Counted from the stretch's first letter, positions 34,302 through 44,305 are shown. The stretch: DNA of 50,958 bases from Pseudomonas mandelii (GCF_006438925.1 NZ_RCZA01000020.1:1-50958); one strand, 5' to 3'. Notes: generated by a model not told the origin, from the letters alone. Numbers and translations are program-made.

Positions 34302-37300
34302 TAAATGCGTTCCATTTTCGGTAACCACACGCGAATCAACGAGAACAGGCGATCCAGGTCGATGGGCTTGGCCAGGTAATCATTGGAGCCGGCTTGCAAG
34401 CAGCGCTCCTGATCGTCCTTCATGGCCTTGGCCGTCACCGCAATGATCGGCAGCTTGCGCCAGCGCGGGTCCTTGCGGATCTCGATGGTGGCTTCGTAAC
34501 CGTCCATCTCCGGCATCATCACGTCCATCAACACCAGATCGATGTCCTCGACTTCATTCAGTCTTTCAATCGCTTCACGGCCGTTCCGGCCGATGACCAC
34601 GACTGCCCCCTTTTGCTCCAGGGCACTGGTGAGGGCGAAGATATTGCGTACATCGTCGTCCACCAGCAGCACTTTGCGACCCTCGAAAACCTTGTCGCGA
34701 CTGCGCGCGGTCTTGAGCATCCTCTGGCGTTCATGGGACAACCTGGATTCGACTTTGTGCAAAAAGAGTGTCACCTCATCCAGCAAACGCTCTGGCGAGC
34801 GCGCGCCCTTGATGATGATCGAGCGCGAATACTTGCGCAGCTCGGCCTCTTCGTCCCGGGTCAGGTTGCGCCCGGTGTAGACGATCACTGGCGGGAACGA
34901 GCAGATATCTTCCATGGACATGCGCTTGAGCAGGTCGTTGCCGAGCATGTCCGGCAGCTTCAGGTCGATGATCATGCAGTCGAAAATCGTCGTGCGCAGC
35001 AGATCCAGCGCATCCTGCGCCAGGCCAACGGCAGTGATTTCAATGTCATCATCGCCGATCAATCGGGCAATGCTGTCGCGCTGCACATCGTCGTCTTCGA
35101 CCAGAAGCACGCGTTTGACCTTCTGGGTCAGCTTGGCTTCAAGTCGGGCAAACACGTCCTTCAGCTCTTCGCGGGTGGTCGGTTTGACCGCGTAACCAAT
35201 CGCGCCCATGTGCATCGCGGCTTCTACCCGGTCTTCGACGGAGATCACATGAACCGGAATGTGCCGGGTTCCAGCGTGCTCTTTCAGACGTTGCAACACG
35301 GTCAGCCCGGAATGATCCGGCAGACGCATGTCCAGCAGAATGGCGTCCGGGATGAACTCCCTGGCCAGGTCGTAACCCTCGTCCGCCCCGTGCGCCACCA
35401 GGCACTGATAACCCAGCTCATGCGCCAGGTCGTAAAGGATATTGGCGAAGTTCGGCTCGTCTTCCACCACCAGAATGCAGCGAGTGGCGAATGGCACCTT
35501 GGTGCGATCGTCGTCGAAACGCGGAATATCGACTTCGGCAATCAACGGCACCAGCGGGGCGGTCGCCACTCTCGGTGTAATGGCGACCGGCGTGGCTCTC
35601 ATCGGTTCGACAGGCTCTTCGCCTGGTTCAACGTATTGCTGCGGTAAAACCAGGGTGAACACACTGCCCTGCCCCGGCTCGCTGGTGACACTGATGGAAC
35701 CGCCGAGCAAGGCCGCCAGATCACGGGAAATCGACAAGCCCAGGCCGGTTCCGCCGTAACGGCGATTGGTGGTGCCATCGGCCTGGCGGAAGGCTTCGAA
35801 AATGCTTTCCTGCTGATCCGCGGCAATGCCAATCCCCGAATCGCGAATGATAAAGGCGATACCGTCGCCTGGCTGGCTGGCGACCGTCAGGCTGACAGTG
35901 CCTTTCTCGGTGAATTTCACCGCATTGGACAGCAGGTTCTTGATCACCTGCTCCAGACGCTGGCGGTCGGTGAAGATCATCATCGGCGCACCGGCCTGCA
36001 CCTCGACCTGGAAATCCAGTTTCTTGTCGGTCGCCAGGGGTTGGAACATCCCGCGCAAGCCATCCACCAGACGCGCGACGCTGGTGTTCTCCGGTCGCAT
36101 CTCAAGCTTGCCGGCCTCGACCTTGGAAATGTCGAGAATGTCGTTGATCAAGTTAAGCAAATCATTGCCGGCAGAGTAGATTGACTCGGCAAACTTGACC
36201 TGCTCGGCGCTGAGGTTTTCCTGAGGGTTTTCCGCCAGCAACTTGGCCAGGATCAGCGAGCTGTTCAGCGGCGTGCGCAACTCGTGGGACATGTTGGCAA
36301 GGAATTCAGACTTGTACTTGCTCGAGCGCTGCAACTCTTCGGCGCGTTCTTCGAGCTGGGTCTGGGCCTGATTGAGCTCGGTGTTCTTCAGGTCCAAGGC
36401 GTCGCGCTGCTCGGCCAGGATCTGCGCCTGTTCGGCGAGCTGCTCATTGGTTTGTTCAAGCTCGACCTGCTGGGTCTCCAGATGCGCCTGAGATTCCTTG
36501 AGAATCCGCGACTGCTCTTCCAGCTCTTCGTTGGCGGTCTTGAGTTCTTCCTGCTGGACTTGCAGCTCTTCATTGAGCTGCTGGGTTTCGGCCAGCACTT
36601 CCTGCAGGCGGTGGCGATAGCGAGCAGCCTCGATGGACGTGCCAATGTTTCCGGCAATCAGTTCAAGCAATTCGACATCGCGGTCCGTCAGCGGGCGCAG
36701 GAAGCCCAGTTCGATCACACCGTTGACCCGATCATCGTCACTGGTCGGCACGACCAGCACGCTATGCGGCAGGCCTTCGCCCAGGCCAGAGCTGACTTTG
36801 AAGTAATCGCTCGGTACGTCATCGAGACGAATCAAGCGAGCCTGGTTCGCCACCTGGCCGACGATACCTTCATCGCTGTAAATCTGTTGTTCGCGCGCTT
36901 CCTGCTCGCGGGAGAAACCATAAGTGGCAATGCGCTTGAGTCCACCGTGCTCTTCACGGACATAAATGGCTGCTACGGCGGTGCCCAGGTACTGCGCACA
37001 GAACTGCAGAATGTTGCGCCCCAGCAGGTTAAGCGACAGTTGCCCCAGCACTTGCTCGGCCAGTTCGGTCTGGCCATTGCGCAGCCAGGCCTGCTGTTCC
37101 AGACGCTGGGCGCTGGCCTGTTGCTTGGCGAGGTTGGCGCTGTAACTTTGTGAAAGGTTGAGCAAGTCCCGACGGCCAATGTAGGCCAGCAAGGCGCTGA
37201 TCCCGGCGATGAACAACAGATAAAGGCTGATGCTCCAGATCGTGGTGCGGCGCACTTCCTCGTTGCGCGTGGTGCGCAACTGTTGCTCCATGTCGATCAC

Positions 37301-37792
37301 GTCTTCGAATTGCTTGCGGATCTCATCGGTCAGCCGCTTGCCGCGCCCGGCCTTGACCGCGCTGCGGTAATCGCCGCTGGCGCGCTGCAAATCGATCATT
37401 GTCTGCGCGTAAGTGGTCCACTCATTCTGCAAGGCCTGGAGCCGGTGCAGGCGGTCGGTCTGCACCGGGTTGTCCGCGGTCAGTTCGAGCAAGGTATTGA
37501 GGGCGACAGCGATTCGCGGCTTGGCCGTTTCGTAGGGTTCAAGGAAGTGCTCGTCGCCAGTGAGCAGGAAGCCGCGCATACCGGTTTCCAGATCGATAGT
37601 CAGCTTGATCGATTCATTGGCGTTATTGATCACCCGGTCGGTGTGCTCGACCCACTGGATCACCGACAGCAGGTAAGTGATCAGCAAGACAAAGAACACT
37701 GCACTGAGTATGCCGACACCCAACGGCAGGCTAACGTTGCGGCTCAGGAGTTTACGAAATCGTTGCTCATCAACCGAAGACGCGGAGGTCAT
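34301..37792 (-). CDS. Large hybrid histidine kinase (CHASE3-GAF-HisKA-HATPase-three receivers)
   Basis: A 1163-residue membrane kinase. The ATG at 37792 has AAGG eight bases upstream; the frame extends to 37984 without homology. Order: membrane helix about 22-45; periplasmic CHASE3 domain (L-E-T-G-M-R-G-F-L-L-T-G near 72-83); second helix about 165-185; GAF domain about 230-380; a long glutamine/glutamate coiled coil about 385-490; HisKA (L-A-N-M-S-H-E-L-R-T-P-L-N); HATPase (N-L-L-S-N-A-V-K-F, D-S-G-I-G-I, G-T-G-L-G-L-S). Then come three receivers with acceptors in L-L-D-M-R-L-P, I-I-D-L-K-L-P and L-M-D-V-M-M-P. Many inputs and outputs meet in one protein, and it heads the operon with cheR and cheB. 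Confidence 0.92.
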   Translation of the reverse strand: MTSASSVDEQRFRKLLSRNVSLPLGVGILSAVFFVLLITYLLSVIQWVEHTDRVINNANESIKLTIDLETGMRGFLLTGDEHFLEPYETAKPRIAVALNTLLELTADNPVQTDRLHRLQALQNEWTTYAQTMIDLQRASGDYRSAVKAGRGKRLTDEIRKQFEDVIDMEQQLRTTRNEEVRRTTIWSISLYLLFIAGISALLAYIGRRDLLNLSQSYSANLAKQQASAQRLEQQAWLRNGQTELAEQVLGQLSLNLLGRNILQFCAQYLGTAVAAIYVREEHGGLKRIATYGFSREQEAREQQIYSDEGIVGQVANQARLIRLDDVPSDYFKVSSGLGEGLPHSVLVVPTSDDDRVNGVIELGFLRPLTDRDVELLELIAGNIGTSIEAARYRHRLQEVLAETQQLNEELQVQQEELKTANEELEEQSRILKESQAHLETQQVELEQTNEQLAEQAQILAEQRDALDLKNTELNQAQTQLEERAEELQRSSKYKSEFLANMSHELRTPLNSSLILAKLLAENPQENLSAEQVKFAESIYSAGNDLLNLINDILDISKVEAGKLEMRPENTSVARLVDGLRGMFQPLATDKKLDFQVEVQAGAPMMIFTDRQRLEQVIKNLLSNAVKFTEKGTVSLTVASQPGDGIAFIIRDSGIGIAADQQESIFEAFRQADGTTNRRYGGTGLGLSISRDLAALLGGSISVTSEPGQGSVFTLVLPQQYVEPGEEPVEPMRATPVAITPRVATAPLVPLIAEVDIPRFDDDRTKVPFATRCILVVEDEPNFANILYDLAHELGYQCLVAHGADEGYDLAREFIPDAILLDMRLPDHSGLTVLQRLKEHAGTRHIPVHVISVEDRVEAAMHMGAIGYAVKPTTREELKDVFARLEAKLTQKVKRVLLVEDDDVQRDSIARLIGDDDIEITAVGLAQDALDLLRTTIFDCMIIDLKLPDMLGNDLLKRMSMEDICSFPPVIVYTGRNLTRDEEAELRKYSRSIIIKGARSPERLLDEVTLFLHKVESRLSHERQRMLKTARSRDKVFEGRKVLLVDDDVRNIFALTSALEQKGAVVVIGRNGREAIERLNEVEDIDLVLMDVMMPEMDGYEATIEIRKDPRWRKLPIIAVTAKAMKDDQERCLQAGSNDYLAKPIDLDRLFSLIRVWLPKMERI

Positions 37793-38053
37793 GGGGGAAA
37801 CCTTGTCGAACTGTTGAAAACCAAGGAGTTTGCCCCAAAAGCGCCGGTTTGATCCATTTTTCTGAAACCTTTTCGCGCAAAATCCTACATTCCACTGCTC
37901 CACCGCAAAGGAGCGGTTATCCTTGCCAGCACTTGTGCGGCTATTCTTTTTTCTACCGCGTGGGAACTTGTCGCGTTCCGTCACTTACTCAAGCAAGAGC
38001 CCGGCGATTTCGATCGACCGACAACCGCGAACTCAACCTCTGAGAACCCCACT

Positions 38054-38413
38054 ATGTCCGCCACCGCGTCCATCATCCTTGTCGTCGAAGACGACGCCAT
38101 CGTGCGCATGCTGATTGTCGATGTGCTGGAGGAACTCGAGTTCAAGGTGCTCGAGGCTGATGGCAGCGAACAGGCGCTGGAGTTTCTCAACGATGAAGAT
38201 CAGTACATCGACTTGATGATGACCGATGTGGGGCTGCCGGTGATGGACGGCCGTGAACTGGCCACCCAGGCCCGGATGCTGCGCCCCGAGCTGCCCATCC
38301 TGTTTGCTAGCGGTTATGCCGAAAGTATTGATGTGCCCGAAGGTATGCACGTGATTGGTAAACCGTTTTCCATTGATCAGTTGCGCGACAAGGTCAAAGG
38401 CATGCTGGTCTGA
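38054..38413 (+). CDS. Stand-alone response regulator receiver
   Basis: A 119-residue single receiver domain, divergent from the large hybrid kinase across 261 bases. It has V-V-E-D-D at 10-14, acceptor Asp58 in M-T-D-V-G-L-P, serine in F-A-S-G-Y and the lysine in G-K-P-F-S. It is a likely phosphate acceptor for one of the nearby kinases. The G-M-H-V-I-G-K-P-F-S-I-D end is repeated in a relic at 40168-40252. Confidence 0.88.
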   Translation: MSATASIILVVEDDAIVRMLIVDVLEELEFKVLEADGSEQALEFLNDEDQYIDLMMTDVGLPVMDGRELATQARMLRPELPILFASGYAESIDVPEGMHVIGKPFSIDQLRDKVKGMLV

Positions 38414-38579
38414 GGCAGCTTGCTGGGGCTCCTGGCCCCTCCACGTTTGTGCATAAACCGACGTAAGGCTGCATTTTTCGGCGTTTTTGGGCGCTGACCT
38501 GTCAACTCTGACAGTAGAAAAGGCCGCCCGCCTGGCGTTTGATTGGACCGGTGATTCCCACTCATAAGGAACCGAGTCC

Positions 38580-40085
38580 ATGCCGAATCGAACCGAACGC
38601 TACGCACGTTATTTGAAAATCAGCGGATTATTGCTGATGCTCGTCGCCGGATATGGTTGCCAGTCAGCCTCTTCCGACAATCCCCAGCACTGCTTTGAAC
38701 AGAGCGGACAGGCGTTCAGCGAGGTATTGAGCTGCTATCGCAAAGCCGAAGCGACGCAACCGCTGCGCTACATCAGTAAAGGACAAGAGCAACAGCCCGG
38801 CGTCAACATCCAACGCTTCGAGCTGACGTCGCAGTCCTGGGGCCAGGGCGGTCAAGTCGCCCCGGCAGACTGGATTCATGGCGTCGACCTGTACATTCCC
38901 GACAACGTCAAGGGTACGCGCGCTGTGCTGGTCGCCAACGACGGCGTCAACAATCCTTTGCCCGGAGAGTCTCCGGGAGCACCCAACAACTTTTCGCAGC
39001 AAACACTGCTCAACATTGCCCGGCAAACCGGTTTGATCGTCGTGGCTGTCAGCAATGTCCCTAACCAGTATTTGACCTACAGCGATGACGGCGTGCCGCG
39101 CACAGAAGATGGCAGTGTTGCCCACAGCTGGAAACTTTTCATGCAGGCCCCGGAACAACAGCCCTTTATGTCGCTGCATGTGCCGATGATGGAAGCGCTG
39201 GTCAAGGCCATGGACCTGGCGCAAAAGGAAACGCAGCCAGGCCAGGTGGTGAGTTTTCTTGCCACCGGCGCATCGAAACGCGGCTGGGCGGTATGGCTGT
39301 CCGCCCTTGCGGACTCACGCGTCGATAGCATCGTGCCGTTTGTCATCGACGTCTTGAACACAGAAAAAGTGTTCGAGCAGACGTTTCTGGCCTACGGCCG
39401 TAACTGGCCACTGGCGTACATCGACTACTACATGCAAGGTGTGATCGCCCAACGCGAGACCGAGCCGTTCAAGAAGCTGATGCAGGTCGAAGATCCGATG
39501 ACCTATCGGAATCTGTCCGGCTACACCGACCGCTTGAAGATCCCGAAATACATCGTCAACGCCAGTGGCGATGACTTCTTCATCCCGGATGCTTCACGCC
39601 AGTATCTTGTGGACCTGCCGGGTGACAATACACTTCGGGTCATTCCCAATTCCGCCCACGATGTGCGGGCGTTTGTTGAAGCGAACCTGATTCCTTATAT
39701 CAAGCGGCGGCAGACCGGCAATACCGCACCAAGGTTAAAGACACAGGAACAGCGCCTGGACGCCGCATCGACCCAGTTGCACCTGACCTTGTCCGAAATA
39801 CCGATCAGGATGACCCGGTGGACAGCCCACAACCCGAAGGCTCGGGACTTCCGGTACAACTGCGGCGTGCGCTACACCGCAGCACAATTGCCGGCCTCAA
39901 CGGACGTCCAGACGACTCTCCGTGCTCCGAAGGTGGGTTGGAGCGCAGAGTTCTTCGAAGCTGAGTACGCGGACGGCGTTGTCGAAACGACGATGGTCAA
40001 GGTTCTTCCGGATACGTATCCGAATCAGGCACCACCCGCCGATGAGGCGTTTTGCAGAACGCTACCTGCCACCCCGGGTCAGTAA
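38580..40085 (+). CDS. pqaA: PhoPQ-activated pathogenicity-related protein (PqaA-like)
   Basis: A 501-residue exported protein of the PhoPQ_related family (Pfam PF10142). AAGGAA precedes the ATG at good spacing. The N-terminal signal (about 13-26) ends in G-Y-G-C27, an atypical lipobox, so lipidation is possible but unsure. The alpha/beta-hydrolase-like core has G-A-S-K-R-G-W (nucleophile-elbow-like serine), N-A-S-G-D-D-F-F-I-P-D and N-S-A-H-D, suggesting a Ser-Asp-His set. In Salmonella, PqaA is PhoP-activated and linked to resistance to antimicrobial peptides; its substrate is unknown. It is monocistronic, with a terminator right behind it. Confidence 0.85.
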   Translation: MPNRTERYARYLKISGLLLMLVAGYGCQSASSDNPQHCFEQSGQAFSEVLSCYRKAEATQPLRYISKGQEQQPGVNIQRFELTSQSWGQGGQVAPADWIHGVDLYIPDNVKGTRAVLVANDGVNNPLPGESPGAPNNFSQQTLLNIARQTGLIVVAVSNVPNQYLTYSDDGVPRTEDGSVAHSWKLFMQAPEQQPFMSLHVPMMEALVKAMDLAQKETQPGQVVSFLATGASKRGWAVWLSALADSRVDSIVPFVIDVLNTEKVFEQTFLAYGRNWPLAYIDYYMQGVIAQRETEPFKKLMQVEDPMTYRNLSGYTDRLKIPKYIVNASGDDFFIPDASRQYLVDLPGDNTLRVIPNSAHDVRAFVEANLIPYIKRRQTGNTAPRLKTQEQRLDAASTQLHLTLSEIPIRMTRWTAHNPKARDFRYNCGVRYTAAQLPASTDVQTTLRAPKVGWSAEFFEAEYADGVVETTMVKVLPDTYPNQAPPADEAFCRTLPATPGQ

Positions 40086-40091
40086 ATCAAG

Positions 40092-40135
40092 ACACGACAA
40101 TCTCAACCCTTTTGCTCTGTGGGGTTGTCGTGTTT
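40092..40135 (+). terminator. Terminator of the pqaA-like gene
   Basis: ACACGACAA (40092-40100) and TTGTCGTGT (40125-40133) form a perfect 9-bp outer stem, with AACCC/GGGTT pairing inside. A short T run follows. It begins 6 bases after the stop codon. Confidence 0.75.
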
Positions 40136-40167
40136 CCTAGACTGTTCTCGGTCATCCATTTTCTTGC

Positions 40168-40252
40168 GCCTGACGGCATGCACGTGATCGGCAAGCCGTT
40201 TTCCATTGATCACTGCGGAATAAAGTGGAAAGCATTATTTAAAATCACCTGA
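40168..40252 (+). pseudogene. Relic of a response regulator 3' end
   Basis: The frame reads A-P-D-G-M-H-V-I-G-K-P-F-S-I-D-H and then diverges to a TGA at 40252. The same motif ends the intact receiver at 38054-38413 (V-P-E-G-M-H-V-I-G-K-P-F-S-I-D-Q). Over 38 bases (40175-40212 against 38342-38379) only four bases differ, all at silent third codon positions. The remainder of the receiver domain is missing upstream, so this is a fragment of a second, diverged receiver gene. Confidence 0.7.
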
Positions 40253-40423
40253 GCTATTGCTAGTTACAGCGAAAAAATTTGCACACTGACAACATGAAAA
40301 CCAACTAAAGCCATAATTATTTTCAGACAAATGCAACACACACTTACATACGCCAACTTGCCATCACTCAAACATTAAAAGAGGATGCCTCAAACATACC
40401 ACCCAGAGATAAATGGATTTACC

Positions 40424-43400
40424 ATGACCAATAGAAACACAACCAATACCTTTCAACGACACTTATCACGACCTTCATCTTATATCCCGCCACAAGATCA
40501 CAACAGTCAAAAAGACAATATCGAACGCCTGGAGCTTCTCAGCAAATTAAAGCGTCGCGCGCAAGACTATAGTGATTCCAAGGAAATCAGTCTGGAGGGT
40601 GCTTCCATCTCCCTGGAGTCTGGTTCATCGCTAGAAGAAGCTCTCCAGCCCGCAAGAGTCATGTTGCGAAACATGGTCGAAAAATCCTCTTTCAAAAATC
40701 TTTTGATGAAACTCCAGCTGTCTGAACATTCACTGATTGAAGTCACCGCTAATGGTCAGGTTCAGGCACACTACGCAGGCAGAACCCTGAGTTTCGAGAG
40801 TGCCTTCAAACTGGCTCCGGATCTGAACGATGACTTTGTTGTATTGGTTGAAATGGCGCAATTGACCGGTGGCGTCGTCACCCTTGATGATCAAGTCAGC
40901 ATGACTCAATGGTTGAGATTCCATCGTTACCTCCTCCCTCGGACGCTCATCGATGCCCAGAACCTGATTGCATTCCTGGAACAGCAACATCCCGTCAGTC
41001 CGCCATTCGGTAACTATTGGGAAATGATACAGGTCGGGGAAAACAATTCGCTCACTATGTCATCAGCACAGTGCAGCCGACTTCGAGCACTTATCAAGGA
41101 ACACACCAAAGGCAAGTCATTACTGGAGCATCTGTCAGACACTATTCTGGGTGGACGATCCACTCCCTTCAAACGAGCGGGTGCGGAGTATTATCTGAAA
41201 ACACTTGTTTCCAGCTCCATTGCTCTAATCTGGGCAAAAAGTTTTGTACGGGACCTGGATTGGTATGGTGCGCAAGATCATCAGCCCTTATCGGATGAGT
41301 CTCTTCAGCAAATACTTTTGACCGCGCTACTGTTAGATCTCCATCCGATGGTCGGGGAGCAAGAGCCGCGCAATCAAGTGGCCGGTTTCGATCTCTATGC
41401 AGCCCAACACATAGAGAAGTCTTTCGCCAGTGTTCAAACGGAATTCGAAAGACACCTGATCGATAACCACGGGATCACTGAACATAACGCGGCACTGGCC
41501 TCGCATTTATTGCTGGCCGGCACCGCGCCGGAGTTCCTGGTCAAGGACTTGCCGCCTACTCTGCTATTAGGCACCCCGCAATGGGTTGATTACTGCCGGA
41601 CCATCGCGGTGCAGGAAATCATTTCACCGGGATCGTCGCGCTCAATGACCCATGCGCAAATACAACACCTGATGAAGTCCGACCCAGTCACCGAGTCGCA
41701 ACAGGCACTCAATGCCTTGGCTGCTGTAGATCCAGTGATCGACTGGGCGTTGCTCAACGGTATCGTCACCCATGATGAAGTGAACCGGTCGGTCAAGGAT
41801 TCGCTTGAAGTGGCAGTGGCCGCTTACGCCCGCCATGCGAAAACCTTTGCTGAAACGGCTGAAACGTTGTCTCGCCCCTTGCCGACCCGCAAGAGCGTCG
41901 CCCTGGACATCCTCCAGCAAGTCGCCAAGGGATGCACCTATCTTGAAGATGACGTCCTTCACCAAAAGCGCAATCGAACGCTGGAAGACGCCTATGCCAA
42001 ACCGTTCCTCATATCCCCTGTAGACCTGCTCATGTCCAACGACCTGCAGACAGGTGATTGGGACTTGAAGCATGGAGAGAGTATTTATAAAGCGTTTCCA
42101 AAGATGCTCCCCAATCTGATTTCTCCGGATGGAGAGTTTTACCGCCAATTCAATCGAAACTATGTACCGCATACACAGGCCATGAGCACGCATTTGAAAC
42201 TGGCCCTTACATCCTTGCCACTTCCTGATCGGGCTCGGCTGCTGCACGGACAGGTGACGATATTCTCTATAAGGCCTTCAGTCGCCACTCTTCATCCAAT
42301 CACCCGCCCCCCCATGAATCCAATATCGTCAACCCTTGATGTCATACTGAAAGTGCCGAATCGGGTTCCCATGGAGAGTCAGAAAGACAAAGAGCAGGCC
42401 ACCGGTCGTTACGGTGTGGTGATGTGTACCTTATTCGAAGGACGACTGAGTTGTTATGAGCTGTTCACCTTGCACGGAGTCTGCCGTGAAAACACGAAAC
42501 TGACTGAGCTGGTCGAAAGGGAGAACCTGTTACATACAAGCCCCCGCACCATTAAAGAAAACCACTTCCACCCGGCACCGGTGCATCAACTGCCCACGGA
42601 CATCGAGTGCTACACCCATGGAGTTACACCTGGCCTCGTCAATACCAGTCGTGGCGTTATTGAAAAAATCGGTGAGCTATCAGCGACACCCCTGCCTTCG
42701 AACATTGAAAGCAAAGGCTATTACCAAAGTTTCTATTCAAGTGAATTCGACCCGCTCGTGAACTTCGTGCTCAAGCACCGGCCAATCGCAACCTACGATG
42801 AGTTGGTAAAAGAATGTTGGGGACAAACCCGGCTGGAAGCATTGCGCGCAGAACGCGAACAAGGGTTGAACACGTTTCTCAATATTATCGTACCGTTCAA
42901 ATCATGCATTGAAGACATCAGTTCAGACGATCCGGATCGACAGTTCCAAGGAGTAGCTGCCTGCACCCTGGAAGCGGCGATGACACTTCTGTTGGTGGTC
43001 GGGGTCATCGCTAAGGTAGCCAGTCTTGCCGTCAGGAGCATGACCCTTGCAACGAAAGCCAGCGCCATGGCCAAGACTGGCCTGGGCCTGGTGAGCAGCT
43101 TGCTAAATCCGCTGGATGGCGTCACGGATTTGCTTATAGGTGGCGCAAAACTGTTGCGCAAAGGTTTTAACGGGAGTGTTGCGGCCTTGGAAAACGCCAT
43201 TTCCGATCTTCGCCAGTTGACGGGTCAGCCTCCATTCAAGCAATTGGCCAAAGCCGTCGATCCAGACATCATTCGTCTGGGAACCTGGCGCCCCGCGCAA
43301 ACTTCCCTGGATACCTTCCAGGTATGGGGTATACGCCACAATGACGAATGGTACGCTCTGAACCGATTTGGCGAACCTTGGGGTGCCAAACTGAAGGGTT

Positions 43401-44197
43401 TTGATTTCAAACTTAAACTGCCCACCCCACGCTGGCATAAAGTCATGCCTAATAGCTACGCTCGTACAGTGATCAAAGAAGGTTTACCACTCGCCAGCAG
43501 AAAAGTAGACGATGCCATCAACGTATTGAATGACCCAACGCTGGTTCAGGAATCGAATGCGGCTCTTGACCTTCTGCTTGCGAATGACTCTTCTGCTGCC
43601 CGAAGTACTTACCGCGACTACCTGATTGCAGTTAAAGAGGATCTTTCAACTATCAAACCCGGCAACTTCATCTTCGACAGCGGTAAAGAAAGCGACGCAG
43701 TAGCCGAGCTGCATTGGGGGCTCTACAACGATTGGAAGACCGGCAACAAGGCGCAAAATGCCAATAACGAATTCTTCCGGGTCCACAGCAACAACTTCAA
43801 CGAGGCTTATCGCAGGGATCATTTCAACCCGGGCGTCACTGCCGATACTTTCGTTCATGAAATTTTCCACGGCACGCCGAAAACCAAAGATTTCGCCTAC
43901 GCTGAAGACAGCGGAATATTTCAGCGTGGTTCTCAGCAATTGGACGTAAGTCCACTCCTGAATCTCGCCAACGGCAAGACATCCATGGGCCTGCCGAGTT
44001 TTCCAAATACTAACTACAACCGCGGCACGGCGTTTAAAAATGCCGACTCGTTTGCATTGACGACATCGCTGCTAAGCCAATTAAAGACCAACAAGCAAGC
44101 GTATCAGCAGAATATAGCGACCATGAAAGCGGCACTCAAAAATGCCAACCATGGATACATCAGTGGGCAGACACTGGTAAAAATCAACATTCTCTGA
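40424..44197 (+). CDS. Large toxin-like protein with C-terminal M35-like metallopeptidase domain
   Basis: I start it at the ATG at 40424 (M-T-N-R-N-T-T-N-T-F; 1257 residues). An earlier ATG at 40385 directly abuts AGAGG, leaving no spacing. The N-terminal and middle parts resemble large Pseudomonas proteins related to dermonecrotic or Mcf-type toxins: P-L-P-D-R-A-R-L-L-H-G, I-V-P-F-K-S-C-I-E-D-I and a hydrophobic segment at about 844-910 followed by L-N-P-L-D-G-V-T-D-L. The C-terminal domain has V-H1145-E-I-F-H1149-G-T-P-K-T-K-D1156-F-A-Y, which fits the aspzincin (M35) zinc site HExxH plus a downstream Asp in a GTxDxxYG-like motif, then N-A-D-S-F-A-L near the end. A secreted or injected protease toxin is inferred. 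No immunity gene is adjacent. The gene is A/T-richer than the core. Confidence 0.75.
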   Translation: MTNRNTTNTFQRHLSRPSSYIPPQDHNSQKDNIERLELLSKLKRRAQDYSDSKEISLEGASISLESGSSLEEALQPARVMLRNMVEKSSFKNLLMKLQLSEHSLIEVTANGQVQAHYAGRTLSFESAFKLAPDLNDDFVVLVEMAQLTGGVVTLDDQVSMTQWLRFHRYLLPRTLIDAQNLIAFLEQQHPVSPPFGNYWEMIQVGENNSLTMSSAQCSRLRALIKEHTKGKSLLEHLSDTILGGRSTPFKRAGAEYYLKTLVSSSIALIWAKSFVRDLDWYGAQDHQPLSDESLQQILLTALLLDLHPMVGEQEPRNQVAGFDLYAAQHIEKSFASVQTEFERHLIDNHGITEHNAALASHLLLAGTAPEFLVKDLPPTLLLGTPQWVDYCRTIAVQEIISPGSSRSMTHAQIQHLMKSDPVTESQQALNALAAVDPVIDWALLNGIVTHDEVNRSVKDSLEVAVAAYARHAKTFAETAETLSRPLPTRKSVALDILQQVAKGCTYLEDDVLHQKRNRTLEDAYAKPFLISPVDLLMSNDLQTGDWDLKHGESIYKAFPKMLPNLISPDGEFYRQFNRNYVPHTQAMSTHLKLALTSLPLPDRARLLHGQVTIFSIRPSVATLHPITRPPMNPISSTLDVILKVPNRVPMESQKDKEQATGRYGVVMCTLFEGRLSCYELFTLHGVCRENTKLTELVERENLLHTSPRTIKENHFHPAPVHQLPTDIECYTHGVTPGLVNTSRGVIEKIGELSATPLPSNIESKGYYQSFYSSEFDPLVNFVLKHRPIATYDELVKECWGQTRLEALRAEREQGLNTFLNIIVPFKSCIEDISSDDPDRQFQGVAACTLEAAMTLLLVVGVIAKVASLAVRSMTLATKASAMAKTGLGLVSSLLNPLDGVTDLLIGGAKLLRKGFNGSVAALENAISDLRQLTGQPPFKQLAKAVDPDIIRLGTWRPAQTSLDTFQVWGIRHNDEWYALNRFGEPWGAKLKGFDFKLKLPTPRWHKVMPNSYARTVIKEGLPLASRKVDDAINVLNDPTLVQESNAALDLLLANDSSAARSTYRDYLIAVKEDLSTIKPGNFIFDSGKESDAVAELHWGLYNDWKTGNKAQNANNEFFRVHSNNFNEAYRRDHFNPGVTADTFVHEIFHGTPKTKDFAYAEDSGIFQRGSQQLDVSPLLNLANGKTSMGLPSFPNTNYNRGTAFKNADSFALTTSLLSQLKTNKQAYQQNIATMKAALKNANHGYISGQTLVKINIL

Positions 44198-44305
44198 GTT
44201 CCAGACATACCGAGTTACTGAAACCAGGCGCATGCGACCACTACTGTACTGTGGTTTAATTGCGCCCTTTTTTGCCCCCTCGCTTGCTGCAAAGGATCAC
44301 TGTTC

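Noticed and set aside
34394..35647. 417-codon plus-strand frame inside the large hybrid kinase
   Set aside because: Antisense to conserved receiver and kinase motifs; no signals for expression.
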